Below, one piece after another: positions 1 through 11,139 of a stretch of DNA of 64,000 nt. Numbering within the stretch: position 1 is the first letter of the stretch; each line of letters starts with the position of its first letter. The stretch lies in NCBI GenBank assembly GCA_031772625.1, contig CM062807.1, forward strand, positions 1,146,297,007 to 1,146,361,006. The letters are read 5' to 3'. The translations under genes and the position numbers were made by a program. Under the pieces are notes generated by a model. The model saw nothing but the letters and a program-made list of their open reading frames with translations. It had not been told where the DNA came from and ran no database searches. This stretch comes from Pinus tabuliformis. Taxonomy: Eukaryota; Streptophyta; Pinopsida; Pinales; Pinaceae.

Positions 1-450
1 AAAAAATTACTAAAAATGGATGCAAAAAACCACTCATTTTTTTTAAAGAGCATTGCCCTCAAACCCCTGCGCAATGGGGCTTCTTCCCCCTGCTATACAT
101 TGCACATTTTACAACACGTGGGATAGTCGTGCAAAGAATATAACACATACCCAACATTCTCCCACTTGTTTTATTTGCACACACATGGTTGCAGGAGTGC
201 ATAATCAATAATCTAGGGCAATAATGCCTATTTTTTCTCTACGCCAAAAGAAATTCTCAGTGCTCATAGATTTTGTTAATGAATCTACAACATTCTTCAA
301 AGTGTCCACTTCTTTTCTTCAATCACATCTCTTATGAAGTGATACAAAACATTAATATTTTGTCTTCAAATGATAAGTTGGATTGTAGTCTAACTATCAC
401 AATCTATCCTTACAGCTTGCCATTGTAGGCTTTAACCCTATACAATTAAT
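1..450 (-). mobile_element. Truncated Ty1/copia 3' end (LTR piece, polypurine tract, RNase H tail)
   Basis: This is a degenerate second copy of the sequence at about 780-1250. Read on the minus strand it runs from the C-terminal copia RNase H tail (about 430-170), through a polypurine tract (169-157), into an LTR that begins TGTTGG at 156 and leaves the window. It lacks the 63-bp duplication seen in the neighbouring copy. Two copia 3' ends in tandem suggest either insertion of one element into another or unequal exchange between LTRs. I see no open frame. Confidence 0.6.
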
Positions 451-489
451 TGTTTCCAATAGATTTTTCAATAAAACAGAAAAGATGCA

Positions 490-917
490 ATGGAAAACAA
501 ACACATTAACAAAAAGATTTTACCTTGGAACCCAAAACCGAGAAAACCAGCTTCAATATATAGTTTTTGTACAGTATTACAATACAATATATATTTTTCA
601 ACATTCATGTAGTGCAATCCATTTACCCTGGATTAGAATACAACTATAGTTCCTTAAATGAAACTACAAAACCTTGGGAAAAACCACTATGCACCACAAA
701 ACTACTTTTAGCAAAAACTATGTACCGAAAACTGACAAAAACTATGCAAAAACTGCCCGAATTTTTTTAGGGGTGTTGCTCCAAAACCACTGTGCAGGGG
801 GGCTTCTATTCCCCTGCTAACCCCCTGAATAGTGGGGGATTCCACCCCCTTGTTGCACCCAATGTAATGTAAAGTGCATGCAACTAGTCATGCAAATTAT
901 ATAACATGTGCCCAACA
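490..917 (-). repeat. Cop1 copia 3' LTR
   Basis: On the minus strand the LTR begins TGTTGGGCAC at 917, directly after a purine-rich tract, as expected for a 3' LTR. The left limit near 490 is a guess from the start of sequence resembling other copia LTR interiors here. Its first 140 bases are similar to 30-156. The matching 5' LTR is not recognised in the window, so the element's length and age cannot be judged. Confidence 0.5.
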
Positions 918-930
918 TTCTCCCACTTGT
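918..930 (-). other. Polypurine tract of Cop1
   Basis: On the minus strand this reads ACAAGTGGGAGAA and ends immediately before the LTR start TGTTGG. This is the usual plus-strand priming site next to a copia 3' LTR. The same string occurs at 157-169 beside the truncated copy. Confidence 0.65.
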
Positions 931-1002
931 TATTTTCTTTGCAAACAACGATTCATAGGAGTACATGATCAACAATCTAGGGAAGTAATTTCCATTGTTT
1001 CT

Positions 1003-1504
1003 CTACATCAATAATTTCTCAGTGCTCACATATTTTGTTAATGAATCTGCAACATTCTTCAAAGTGTCCACTTTTTCCAGCAAAACCTTCTTGTCTTCAA
1101 TCATATCTTTCACAAAGTGATATTGAACATCCATATTTTCTGGTAGCACCTTCTTGGTTTCAATCATACCTCTCAAAAAGTGATATTGAACATCAATATG
1201 CTTTGGCTTCAAAAGATAAGAAGGGTTCTCTGCTAGGAAGATTGCACATTAAGTTTCATAATCTATACTTACAGCTTCTTGTACCAACCTAATACTTGAA
1301 CACAATCTTTGTAACCATACAACTTCTTTGCTTACATTAGTGGCTACCATGTATTCATCTTTTATAGTTGTCAGTGCCACTACAGATTGTCTTTTTCTCA
1401 TCCAATTAATTGATTCTATAAATAGGTTAAACACATACTCATTTGTAGATCTTTTACGATACATATCTCTTGCCCAGTCCGCATCAACAAAGCCATGTAT
1501 GTCT
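1003..1504 (-). pseudogene. Cop1 copia RNase H and pol C-terminus (fragment)
   Basis: The minus strand encodes the end of a Ty1/copia polyprotein. The upstream part (1464-1249) holds the RNase H stretch with RQSVVALTTIKDEYMVAT and VVWLQRL. The downstream part (1212-1003) holds the conserved tail with HIDVQYHF and VDTLKNVADSLTK. These lie in different frames, so at least one frameshift separates them. The tail carries an in-frame 63-bp (21-codon) tandem duplication at about 1085-1210. The gene continues upstream at 40632-41556; GypA inserted between the two parts. Confidence 0.85.
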
Positions 1505-3528
1505 TGCTACCCACCACCTTTGGGTAGTATGCATAGGAAAAAAATTTCTCCTAGATGGTCCTTAGTCGGCAGCCAATAGTGCCTTATAGCCTTAGATAGC
1601 TTGATGTATCATTTTCTCGGCCACCTGAGCCAACCATGTGGTCCCTCGCCCATCTGTTATGAATGTATGTTTGAAGGTGGGCCTCCCGACCCCAAAGGTA
1701 TGGCTTTTCATTGGTATAGTTGAGTAATTTTTCTTAATTTTCATGGGCATTTTTGGGCATGGATTGGTGGGGGTATTTGGTGTAAAGAATGGGTTAGGTC
1801 TGTATTCTTGTCTCCACTGTCTGAATTCGTGGCTACCCTTGTATCATAGTCCTGTGGGATCTCCTTTACTAGCCATTGCTTTAGGGTTGGCACTATATGG
1901 GAAATACAAATTTTGGTTGCATGGTCCCACTTCCCGATACCACCAACGTTACTCCCCTTCCACTCATTTCAGCCCCGTTCATCTATTTTCCCATCCAAAT
2001 CCACATGTGTCCACTGGGTCCACATAGGGTTAGCCTCCTCCTCCCCTTGTCCACACCTTGGGTCAAGCCTGGAACAATGCCCCAGAGGCTAATGCAACCA
2101 AAAAGAAAATAAAAAGCATAATTTGGCCACTCTCAATAGGAAATATACCACAAAATGCAAAAGATGGTCAGGACACACAAATTTAGCACAGGTGCAAAAG
2201 CCAAACATGAGCTCTACCCCTTATCCATGGCCATCACCCTAGTTCCTATGGGCCCTAGATGAGTCCCCTCCATCATTAAGGAACCCATGATTGTCACAAC
2301 CCCTTATGGGCAATGAACTAGCCCACCTTAAGGGGGTATCCACTGCTACATATTACACATCATGCTCTCATCCCCTAGAGCCCCGAGTAGTTATAGAGAA
2401 AAATCAATCAAAGGAAAAAGGCACATGAAGAAGGGTGGAAAAACAAAGGTTGGGGTAACTCATGTACCATGGTTTGTTCCCTCCTACACTCATATACACA
2501 GGTGTGGGCTTCCCTTATTATAGATACCCTTATACCACAACATGTGGTCTGTATGATTCCCCTGATTCCCACTTCGTGCCATTACTACATCATTTTACAC
2601 CTACCACTTGAGGGATGTACAATGGACATGTCACCACCTTTAGAGGTTGAAACCACCTAATAGGGTCCTTGGTTAATCCATTATTGAGCTTGGAGGCACT
2701 TGTACATGCCAAAGCCCATTATGGAAGGGCATGCCATGATGAAGTGCATCATTGATCTAGTGACTTGTAAGCTCTTTTACTTGATTATTCTAATGATTTG
2801 TTATATTGGAGGGAAAAGGGATGTATTGGATCTTATGCAAGATTGCAGGTGGGTCTCCATTTGGGGCTTGGTCTCTCTATATGGGGTCCTAGCCCTCCAT
2901 AGGGCCACATTGGCCCTTGTAGGGTGAGCGTTGAGAGCCATGGGGCTCCAACATAGAAGAGATTACTTCATGGATCCCCAACACCAATCATTGATTGCTC
3001 GTGTTCCACCTTTTGGATGAGGATGATGCACCTGGTTCACCATGCCTAGCAGGCTCCACACTTGCACCACACACTTGGTAGATGTTCCAGGGTCCAAAGG
3101 ATGTCTCTCACTGCAAAGGGAGGGATTATGTCATTATCCTAGCCCTTACAGAGGGTATACAATCATTTTCGATCCACTTGGAGACCCATGAGGATGTCCT
3201 TGTGCCCCTCACACCCACATGGGGGCACCACAAGGATTTGCTTAGAAGACAAGGAGCCAACCCCTAGTCCACTATTTGAGGTCCATTCTCACATCATGGC
3301 ACACTTAGGACTTCATTAGGCCTCCTCAAAGGCCCAACATCTCACTTTGTTCATCATTTGACCTTCTTGAGAGGCTTCTTATTATGTCATTGAGCCATTT
3401 GGTAGGCTTGTCACCAAAAGTATTGTTGCTATGCACATTATTTTATTTTAGGGGATCAATTAGGCCAATTTAGCTAAATTGAATTCATTAGAGAGGGTAT
3501 AAATAGAAGTGAGATGATTCATTCTCAT
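1505..3528 (+). repeat. GypA 5' LTR, first segment (U3 to TATA box)
   Basis: This aligns along its whole length with 25627-27191 and 38859-39295 of the 3' LTR. Shared landmarks are CACCTTTGGGTAGTATGCAT near the start and the stretch around ATGAATGTATGTTTGAAGG. Short open frames here (for example 1743-2112 and 2469-2927) occur in an LTR, show no domain motif and are treated as chance. GypB interrupts the LTR after 3528, and the rest resumes at 16196. Confidence 0.85.
3498..3506 (+). promoter_or_regulatory. Probable TATA box of GypA 5' LTR
   Basis: The sequence TATAAATAG lies about 2 kb into the LTR and recurs as TATAAATAT at 39269-39276 in the 3' LTR. Its position before a roughly 1.3-kb remainder fits the U3/R boundary. 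GypB inserted only about 20 bp downstream, about where transcription would be expected to start. Confidence 0.55.
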
Positions 3529-6191
3529 TGTTGTCACTCCTAAAGACAGCCTGAGATTACTAACAAGGCTAGTGCATGCGCACATCTAGATTCTGTGTTT
3601 CAAATGATTCTCAGGGAAATAGAGACAACACACACACACTTATATAAAATGGTTTGGCTCATTCATCCAAAGGTATAAGTCATGTATTTCTAGTACTTCT
3701 TCACATATACAATTCAGATAAATATGTGCATAAAATAGTGGAGGCCGAGTAGTTCAAGGACTTATAGTTTAATAAGATTTTGTAGAGAAAATGAGAGAGG
3801 ATAAGGAGAAAGAGAAACTCATCACATAGAGCTTAAAGCATCAAGAATTCTACGCTTAACACATATAGCTTGAAACATCAACAATTTCTACACTTATTTG
3901 AGTTACAGGTAGATATAATGGACAAAAGAGAGACTTGGTGTTATGTTTCATGGAGTGCAACTCTTAAAGATATAATTTCAAGGATCCATACAGGCACATG
4001 CATTAACAATGTCGATACAAATGAACTTGTGAGGAAGTTATAGGCACATGCATTAACATATCGATACAAATGAATCTGTGAGGAAGTTTGAAATATTTCT
4101 AGCAGCTAGGATTACATGAATTCAAAGAAGAAACATGAACATAATGAGTTTTAACAGAGGGATAACATATCGTAATACTTGAAGGGGGAATCACCACCAT
4201 TTGCTTTATATTATGAAAGATTTGTATTATAAAGTTATACAGTCTGAAAATAACATGTAGAGGTTTCTTTAGGATTTTCTGAACCTTTGTGAATTGTTTC
4301 TTCCCCCTATTTATTTGGAGAGAGGGGGCGTTGAATATTCATTACGTAAAAATATGTTCGGCTGAGCCTCAGCTATCAGGTTGACTAGATGTCTCGACCA
4401 GGGATGGCTCTGTGGCCCAAAAGCACTACAAAATATTAATGTCCTCATTAAAGGGCGGCACTTTACAGGATAACAAATCAATAATCAGATGAACAATGTT
4501 AACAAAATATCTTCTTGCCCACCCCTGTGATCGTTTATGCTTCAGGTTGTAGTTTGTTCATGGTATGGCCTCCTGTGTTGCTCAGTCGACTCCCATCATT
4601 TCTACCTTTACTTCTTGAACCATTCATCCTTCAAAGCTGGGAGTGGGCACTATCAGTTTCATGCCGCAGTACTGAAGTAGAGGACCCTTGGGTGGTACTT
4701 CATCTTCCCTCTGTATGGGGGCACCATGTTGGATAATCAAGTCTTCTCAAGCTACCAAGTCCTTGTTTACTTCTATCAGTGTCGACCCTGGTTCCGTGTC
4801 ACAGAGGGCCTTTCTGGATCAACCCATTCTAGGTTTCTATACTCCATCTTCCTTATTAAATGCCACAACTTCTGACCTACCGCGCCTTTAAATTTCTGTA
4901 CTGCCTAGTCGCGGAGTTCTCATATCGGGATTTCTCACTGAAAATAATTTTACAGGATGGGGCCTTTTCCTTTGTTACTTGGAATCCTACATACCGATGA
5001 TTTACAACATTTTACCTTTGGCATTTCCCCTTGATACTTGTGATCGCCGATTTGCAGGATCGGGCCCAACCAGGATATCACAATCGCACTGCTAGAGAGA
5101 GTGTTGAGGACAAGTGGTTTTCGGAGGGGGGCATGAGTGGTAAGTGGTAAGTGATGGGGGGGAGGGGGGTTCGAATTGATATGAGAGGGACACGTAGTGT
5201 AGGGGCCAGATGGGGAAACTGCTTTTCAGACACCTCCCTCGCTAATAAAAGGAAACATGGCGGGGGGGTCCGAAAAGGCCTGGGAGCTCTTGATCTGGCG
5301 AAGTCAATCTGGGTCGTCTGGAGATGGGGGTCGTTTATTTGATGGTAGAGGAGGGACCCCAGGATTGATGAAGTCATCGGTGCCATGTGGCACCTCTTGA
5401 ATGGTGACACGTGTCACCCGGATAAGCCCCCATAGGACCCCTAAAAATGTTGAATTCGTGTGCCACGTGTCCTTTGTACTACCATATCATGCTGATGTCA
5501 GCTGCCATGTGTATTCGTTTGGACCAATGGTATTCTGCTGTGTGGTCCCCTTAGAGGAGAGAGAAAAGGCACAACTGCCTCACATTTTGCAACTGAATTC
5601 CTTTGTAAATCGGCTTCCGCCCTCCCCTAATGTTTTAACACTATCGGTGTATTTCCCCGCAATTCCTTAAGGATGTTCTGTTGGACTCACCGATCGCCAA
5701 TATCAAAGGTCTGCCCCTTTGTATCTCACTTTGAGATCCCGCCGATCGCCGATATCGGAGGTCTGCCCCTTTGTATTGCACTTTGAGATCCCCCCGATCG
5801 CCGATATGCCGATATGTTGCACCTTAGATCTTTGACTTTTGTGATCATCGATATTGGTGATTGCTCTATCACGGGTTTATTGTGTCCTTTCCCACTATTG
5901 CTACTACGAAATTGTGATTGCAATTTGTGATCTGCTCCTGGCCCTCCGATAACCTCTTCTCCTTCATTTCAGAGGCAACAAAACCCTGAACTTCAACAAG
6001 CCATATCTTTTGATCCATAGGTCCATTTTTGGACTTCCATACACCGTTGGAAAACTCATTCCAAGCACTATGCAATGGAGAGGGTCAAATTTAGCTTTGA
6101 GTGCTTCCATGGCCTGGAATATGGATTCAAAATTCACTTCTCTTTGACAACTTTGACCAACTGAGAACTCATAATGTAGTGAGTGACAACA
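3529..6191 (-). repeat. GypB 3' LTR
   Basis: This is 2663 bp and matches 13583-16190 end to end. The 55-bp excess over the other LTR is largely explained by a 52-bp tandem duplication at 5691-5794. Short open frames inside it (4515-4891, 5078-5410, 5964-6278) occur in both LTRs in altered form and have no domain motif. Confidence 0.9.
5691..5810. repeat. 52-bp tandem duplication in GypB 3' LTR
   Basis: Two units of 52 bp begin CGATCGCC at 5691 and 5743, and a partial third begins at 5795. The other LTR has only one unit at the corresponding place (about 15735-15800). The duplication therefore probably arose in this LTR after insertion. Confidence 0.7.
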
Positions 6192-7103
6192 TTGGATCCA
6201 ACTAGGGACAGTGCCTTGCTGGTAATGTGCTGAGAACCTACAAACCAGTAGCCTTCCTTCCATTGGGCATGGAGTCATTTCTAAGCAAACGATAATTCTG
6301 TGAAAGTGGAATTTTCAAGATAAACTAGAAATTTCATATAACAATTACAATACACACACCGGTATTTACAATGAGTGCAAGACAAGTACCTCTAGTTTTG
6401 GAAATAAATTTTGAGGAACTGACCATTTACCAACAGTTCTAGAGATTCACCGTCCAGATTTCAAGCATGTACATGTTATTTCCTCTTTCTTTTGCAATCC
6501 TGAAAGGTTCGAACCATAGCGAATTGAATTTTCTGTGTTCTCCTTTGTCTTCCCTTCGGACATCCCAACAGAGAACTAAATCTCCTGGTTGAAGAGGTCA
6601 ATCCTTGGCCTTCTTGTCAAACAGGGATTTCATCCTTTGTTGATAATTGGACAATTTGGCCCCTACTTGTTCTCTATTTTCATGAAGCTCGACCAACTAA
6701 TTTATCCTTCACGTTAAGGCACTTGGCTCTTCCTCAACTTCTTGTAGTAACTTTGCCACTGACATCGCTAATTGGATCAGGAAGACCATAACCTTACCAT
6801 ACTCTAGCTCAAAAGGTGATTTCCCCATGGATCGTTGAGGAGTTACTCGGTTGGTCCATAGGGAAAACTTCAGTTGGGAGTCCCAGTTCCTCTAATTCTC
6901 GGCGATGGTCTTCTTCAGCACCCTCACCACAGTTTTGTTTGAGGACTCATCCAAGCCATTACCTTGAGGATAGTAGGTAGTGGAGTGTTCGATGATGATA
7001 TTGAATTTCTAGTAGAAGCTGATGAACTTGGCATATTTGAAAACTTGAGCATTATCAGTGATAATTTTGAAGGAACAACCAAAGCGAGATAGTATGTTCC
7101 CCT

Positions 7104-8234
7104 CAGTGTTTTAAAAACCGGCTGGTCGGAACCAGTAACCTGTCAAATTGGCCGATTAGCAAGCCCACTGGGTAAAACTGGCAGAAAAACCCGATTTGAC
7201 CCACCATTTTGCCTAAAAAATTCCCTTAGCGGTCCTAATCGACTGGTTTAGGATGAAACCAGCTGGTTTCGTTCTAAACCGGCCGGTTAGCTGCCACAGC
7301 CACGGAGGACCCATGCAACACTATTTTCCAATTTTTTATGGTGTTTTGGAGGGAAAGTAAGGGTTCTTTCCTTCCAAAAACACCCTCTACAAGCCTTTAA
7401 AGGCCCTTCTCCCTCTCATTTGTCTCACACATCTCATTTGGAGTATTTGTGAGTTTGATTGGGAGCTTGGAGAGTGTTGAGTTTTTGTTGGAGTAGTGGA
7501 ACAACAAAGAGTTTAAGCTAAGTAGTAGTCATCATGCCTCCAAAAGCCAAGGATACTACATGGGCTCATTGTGATATGATTGATGGCAAAATGATCTGCA
7601 AATATTGCCAAAAATCTATTGAAGGAGGGGGTATTAACAGGTTCAAGCAACACTTGGCTAGGATAGGAGGCCATGTAAAGCCATGTGGAGCACCAAATGA
7701 AGTAATAGGGCATATTAGGGCAGAATACCTTCAGAAGTTTGAGACTCAAGTCACTAAACCAATAGAGAAGTTTGTGACTCAAGCAGTTGCAATGTTTGGG
7801 AGTCGAGACTCAACCAACTGAGTTTGATCATGATGACTGATGAGAAGTTTCAAGTTATAATGTTGATCACTATTATCATATATGTAGACTTGTAGTAGGC
7901 CACTGACCCCATAGTTTGTAGGCTTTGTTTTTGCACTCTAAAGGCCATTTAGAGCCTCATTGCTTATGTATTTTGTTGATGATATGTATTGCACTCGGTG
8001 CCATTTTGATATATTCACCTTTACATGGTATATAAATGAGAAATATTTGCATATTTTTCCTTTATTGGCTTGGAATCATGGTTTTAAATCTTAAAAGTAG
8101 TTTTTTTTCATTAAAAATTAATTATACAATGTATTTTTTTTAAACCGGTTCATTTAGACCTGACCAGTCCTAGTTCGAAACCCGGTTCATTAGGTGGACC
8201 AATCCGCTCATCGGTTCTGGTTTTTAAAACATTG
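7104..8234 (+). mobile_element. Non-autonomous hAT DNA transposon
   Basis: The element is 1131 bp. Terminal inverted repeats begin CAGTGTTTTAAAAACC on the left and CAATGTTTTAAAAACC on the right (one mismatch in 16). Eight-bp flanking repeats GTTCCCCT (7096-7103) and GTTCTCCT (8235-8242) differ by one base and match the 8-bp target duplication typical of hAT. Integrase coding sequence resumes on both sides. The only gene inside is a short BED-finger ORF, and no transposase catalytic or dimerisation domain follows, so mobilisation would need another element's transposase. Confidence 0.9.
7534..7821 (+). CDS. BED-type zinc finger protein (truncated hAT transposase N-terminus)
   Basis: This is a 95-residue open frame with no internal stop. 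A Trp near residue 10 (TTWAHC), then CKYC at about residues 29-32, then FKQHL and GGHVKPC at about residues 44-57 form the pattern of a BED zinc finger, the DNA-binding module at the start of hAT transposases. The full transposase is usually several hundred residues, but here it ends at a TGA soon after the finger. Such a product could at most bind transposon ends; that is inference. The start ATG opens the finger region directly and no better upstream start is visible. Confidence 0.75.
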   Translation: MPPKAKDTTWAHCDMIDGKMICKYCQKSIEGGGINRFKQHLARIGGHVKPCGAPNEVIGHIRAEYLQKFETQVTKPIEKFVTQAVAMFGSRDSTN

Positions 8235-8813
8235 GTTCTCCTCCATAAATTTGATTTCCACTGAGTCTGTAGCATTTCTGGCTAGGATGGCCTCTACCCA
8301 CTTAGTGAAATAATCTGTGGCCATCAATATCCACTTGTGTTGGCCACTGGACAGTGGGTTTAATTCTCCTATGAAATCTTGTCCCCACTGTCTGAAAGGT
8401 TCTTCCACATGTATTGGAATCAAGGGGAGAGGAGAAAGCTTTTGCCTCTCAGTAAATACTTGGCACTTCTGGCACGACCTGACCTGGGAATGAACATTCC
8501 CAAATAGTGTAGGCCAGTAGAATCCTGCCTTGAGGATTTTATGTGTTGTGGTCTTCCAGCTATAGTGACCTCCACAAACTCCTCCGTGAAAATCCTCAAC
8601 CACTTTATGGGTTTTGCCCTCCACCAAACATAACAACAATACCCCCACCGGGTCCTTCCAGTAGAGTAGGCCATTGGATATGATATATTTTTGCGCTTGT
8701 GATCTCAGAGATTGGTATTTGGATTCATCCAGCCCCAGCAGGCACCTCAGGAATAAGAGATAATGAACGATGTTCTTATACCAGTGTGATCCCTCATATT
8801 TAGCATAAATCTT

Positions 8814-9449
8814 CTACTCAGATGTTTTAATCCCGCTCTGATGATCCTCTGGTCTGCCTTTCTCTGTTATTAGGTTTATCCCTAAAGCTTGGAAATTTAA
8901 TTCGGATAAAACCTTAGCCAACCCCTGGCCTTTTATGAGCTTACAAGGCTTTATGTCTAGCTCATATTCTTGTATTTTTGCTATCCACCTACCCCTTTTT
9001 CCTTTGCTGTCTCCTTGCACCATGATGTCCTTGATTGCTGTCATCGAGACAATTGTTGTGATTTTCGATTGTAGCACATACATGCGAAATGCCTTCAAAG
9101 CCTTGACTAGTGCATAGGCTTGTTTCTCCAAGATGTTATATTTCAACTCAGCATCCCTCGAGACTTGGATGAAGAAGGTGATGGGCTGTTCATAACCATC
9201 TTTATTTTTCTGTAGCAGCACTGCGGCAATAGTATGTCGAGAAGCGAAAGAAAATATATAGAAAGGCACTGAATAGTCAGGGCTGACTAGTATCGGGGCT
9301 TCAACCAAAGCTTCTTTAATTCTAATGAAAGAATATCTGGGGGTAGGGCTCCACTTGACTTCATTTTCATTCTTAAGCATGTTTGTAATACCTTTGACTA
9401 TTTCTGTATAGTTGGATATGAACCTCCTTAAGAAATTTATTCTCCCCAA
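8814..9449 (-). pseudogene. GypB native RNase H domain, catalytically degenerate
   Basis: A 211-codon open stretch follows the RT. It begins with the RT thumb/connection sequence FLRRFISNYTEIVKGITNM. The RNase H fold is recognisable from AAVLLQKNKDG, QPITFF and LEKQAYALVKALKAF. The usual first catalytic Asp (a TDAS-type motif) is replaced by FSFAS, and the usual HTDH-type Asp is missing around ITTIVSMTAI. The Glu-containing helix remains. Together with the extra RNase H upstream this suggests the domain keeps only a structural role, like the connection domain of vertebrate retroviruses (family knowledge). GypA shows the same losses. Confidence 0.8.
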
Positions 9450-10330
9450 AAAGGCTTGGACCTCTTTCTTATTCCTGGGTAGAGGAATATGACTAATGGA
9501 TTCGACTCATTTAGGATCGATCTTCACACCTTCCTGCACTACTATGTGTCCTAGTAGCTTCCCCTCACTTAGGGTGAACTAAGATTTCTTAGGATTCAAA
9601 GAAAGACCATACCTCCTGCATTTTTCAAAGGTGAGCTTCAAGTGGAGGATGTGCTCTTCATTAGTCTTAGAAAAGACTGTGATATCGTCTAAATAAACCA
9701 CCATGAATTTGTCTTGCTCCCCTACAAAATCTATGTCCATGGCTCTTTGAAATGTGACCCCTGCATTAATAAGACCGAAAGGCATGCGAGTGTACATGAA
9801 TGTTCCCCACGGGGTGGTGAAAGCAGTATTCTTCTAATTGTCAAGGCGGATTTCTACTTGGTTGTAACCAGAGAACCCATCCATCATGGACATTCTGACT
9901 GCACTGACCACCTTCTGCAATATATGATCCATCTTCGGTAGTGGGTGGTTGTCTTTTAGCGACACCCTGTTTAGATTACAAAAATCTACACATCTCCGTT
10001 CTTTTTCCAGACAGGGACTAAGTTGGCCACCCACTCAGAGTACCTTAAAGGCACTATGATCTTTGCATGTAGCAACTTTATCACTTCTTTTTCAATGGAA
10101 GGGAGTAAGAGTGGATTTATCTGCTTGAGTTTCAGCTTGCATGGCTTTATTCCACTCTTCAAAGGAATTTTATGTTGAATGATGTTAGTATCAAATGCTT
10201 TCAAATCCTCATAAGACCAAGCAAAAACATCCTTGTAGGTTTTGAATAGATTTAAATACCTTTATCTATATTGCAAGGGGATTCCTTTTGATAGTCTGAT
10301 CATCTAGGGTTCCTCCTCTGAGCCGATATT
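9450..10330 (-). pseudogene. GypB reverse transcriptase
   Basis: Minus-strand frames give FNLNRVSL-type and KDNHPLPKMD segments, then MMDGFSGYNQVEI (first catalytic Asp), MPFGLINAGVTFQRAMD, and the YLDD box in FMVVYLDDITVFSK at about 9690. An LLGHIV-type segment lies before 9500. The coding is spread over frames 10204-9986, 10034-9834 and 9797-9579, so several frameshifts or stops are present. The enzyme would copy element RNA into DNA inside the virus-like particle. Confidence 0.9.
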
Positions 10331-10456
10331 GCAGTCTTCTACTTGATCGTCTATCTCAGGAGCCACTGGTTTGGAGGCTATGTCATCCTTATTAAAAAGC
10401 CTTTCTAGTGGGACTAGTCCGCAAGGGATGGTATTTCCTTTTAATTGCAGAATTTT

Positions 10457-11060
10457 TCACCTAGCCACTGTGTCTTTCCACGAAGTGGCTTCTTGATTTG
10501 TCTCTTCCTCTTCTTGGTCAATGGTGGAGTTGGTGAACTTCCCAATGACTTCTATGAATCGTTTCACTTGCTCGTCGTCCTTGAATACTTTCCAGTGCTT
10601 CACATTATCAGGTATTGAGGGTCTGTATCTGACTTCTACCTCATATCTGAGGAGCAGATTTTGAGGGGGCCTGAAACCGCTTGCAACTACAACAAGGGAG
10701 TCAGCCATTAGGTTTCCTTCCCTGGGCAATAATTGGATATTAAAATCCAAGAAGAAATTATCAATTAGGTCCCACACTTCATTCCGTTAAGTCCTCAGTT
10801 TAGGGTGTTTGGCCTGGCATTGATTTTTGATCTGCCTTACGACCAACTCAGAGTCTCCATAGACCGTTAGGCATTCAATATTCATATTCTTTTTCATTTG
10901 TAACCCAAGGAGAAATGCTTCATACTCTGCCATGTTGTTGGTTGCCTCAAACTCCAGCTTGAATGGGAGGGGTATCAGGTTGCCCTCAGGAGATACCAAC
11001 AATACCCCTGCTCCATTTACCTCTTTGGAATTTGCTCCGTCAAAGTATAATTTCCATACT
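10457..11060 (-). pseudogene. GypB archaeal-type RNase H, upstream of RT
   Basis: This is a second RNase H domain lying between protease and RT. It shows YFDGANSK near 11040 (first Asp), NNMAEYEAFLLGLQ (Glu), YGDSELVVRQI (Asp) and, after a stop at about 10785, LMADSLVVVAS (final Asp). The acidic tetrad is therefore present, unlike the downstream RNase H. Such an additional archaeal-type RNase H is known in the Tat lineage of plant gypsy elements. A linker to RT follows (RYRPSIPDNVKHW). Its likely role is removal of the RNA strand during reverse transcription. Confidence 0.85.
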
Positions 11061-11139
11061 TTGTTTTCATTTACATGTTAGTGTTCTAAGTGCCTTATTA
11101 GGTGTATTGATTTTTCTTCTAATATGGTCTCATCTTCTT

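Larger units (their letters stand above)
6430..8700 (-). pseudogene. GypB integrase, split by a hAT element
   Basis: Reading leftward from about 8650, the N-terminal HHCC zinc-binding region is visible (FHGG, GGHY, then CQKC). The catalytic core follows, with the first Asp in QDFIG and the segment MATDYFTKWVEA. Translation then meets the hAT insertion (8234-7104). Core reading resumes at about 7095 with the second Asp in ITDNAQ and the Glu in a GLDESSNK segment. A C-terminal part with PLQPGDLVLCWDVRR and SLWFEPFRI lies near 6600-6430. The DDE triad appears complete. A stop codon near 6620 and the insertion destroy the frame. Integrase would join element DNA to the chromosome. Confidence 0.85.

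Noticed and set aside
1743-2112. Overlapping open frames in the GypA LTR
   Set aside because: Their counterparts at 25960-26219 in the other LTR are shifted and altered, and there is no domain motif. They are chance frames in GC-richer LTR sequence.
5691-5810. CRISPR-like repeat array
   Set aside because: Only two adjacent 52-bp units and a partial third with no spacers, in a plant retrotransposon LTR.
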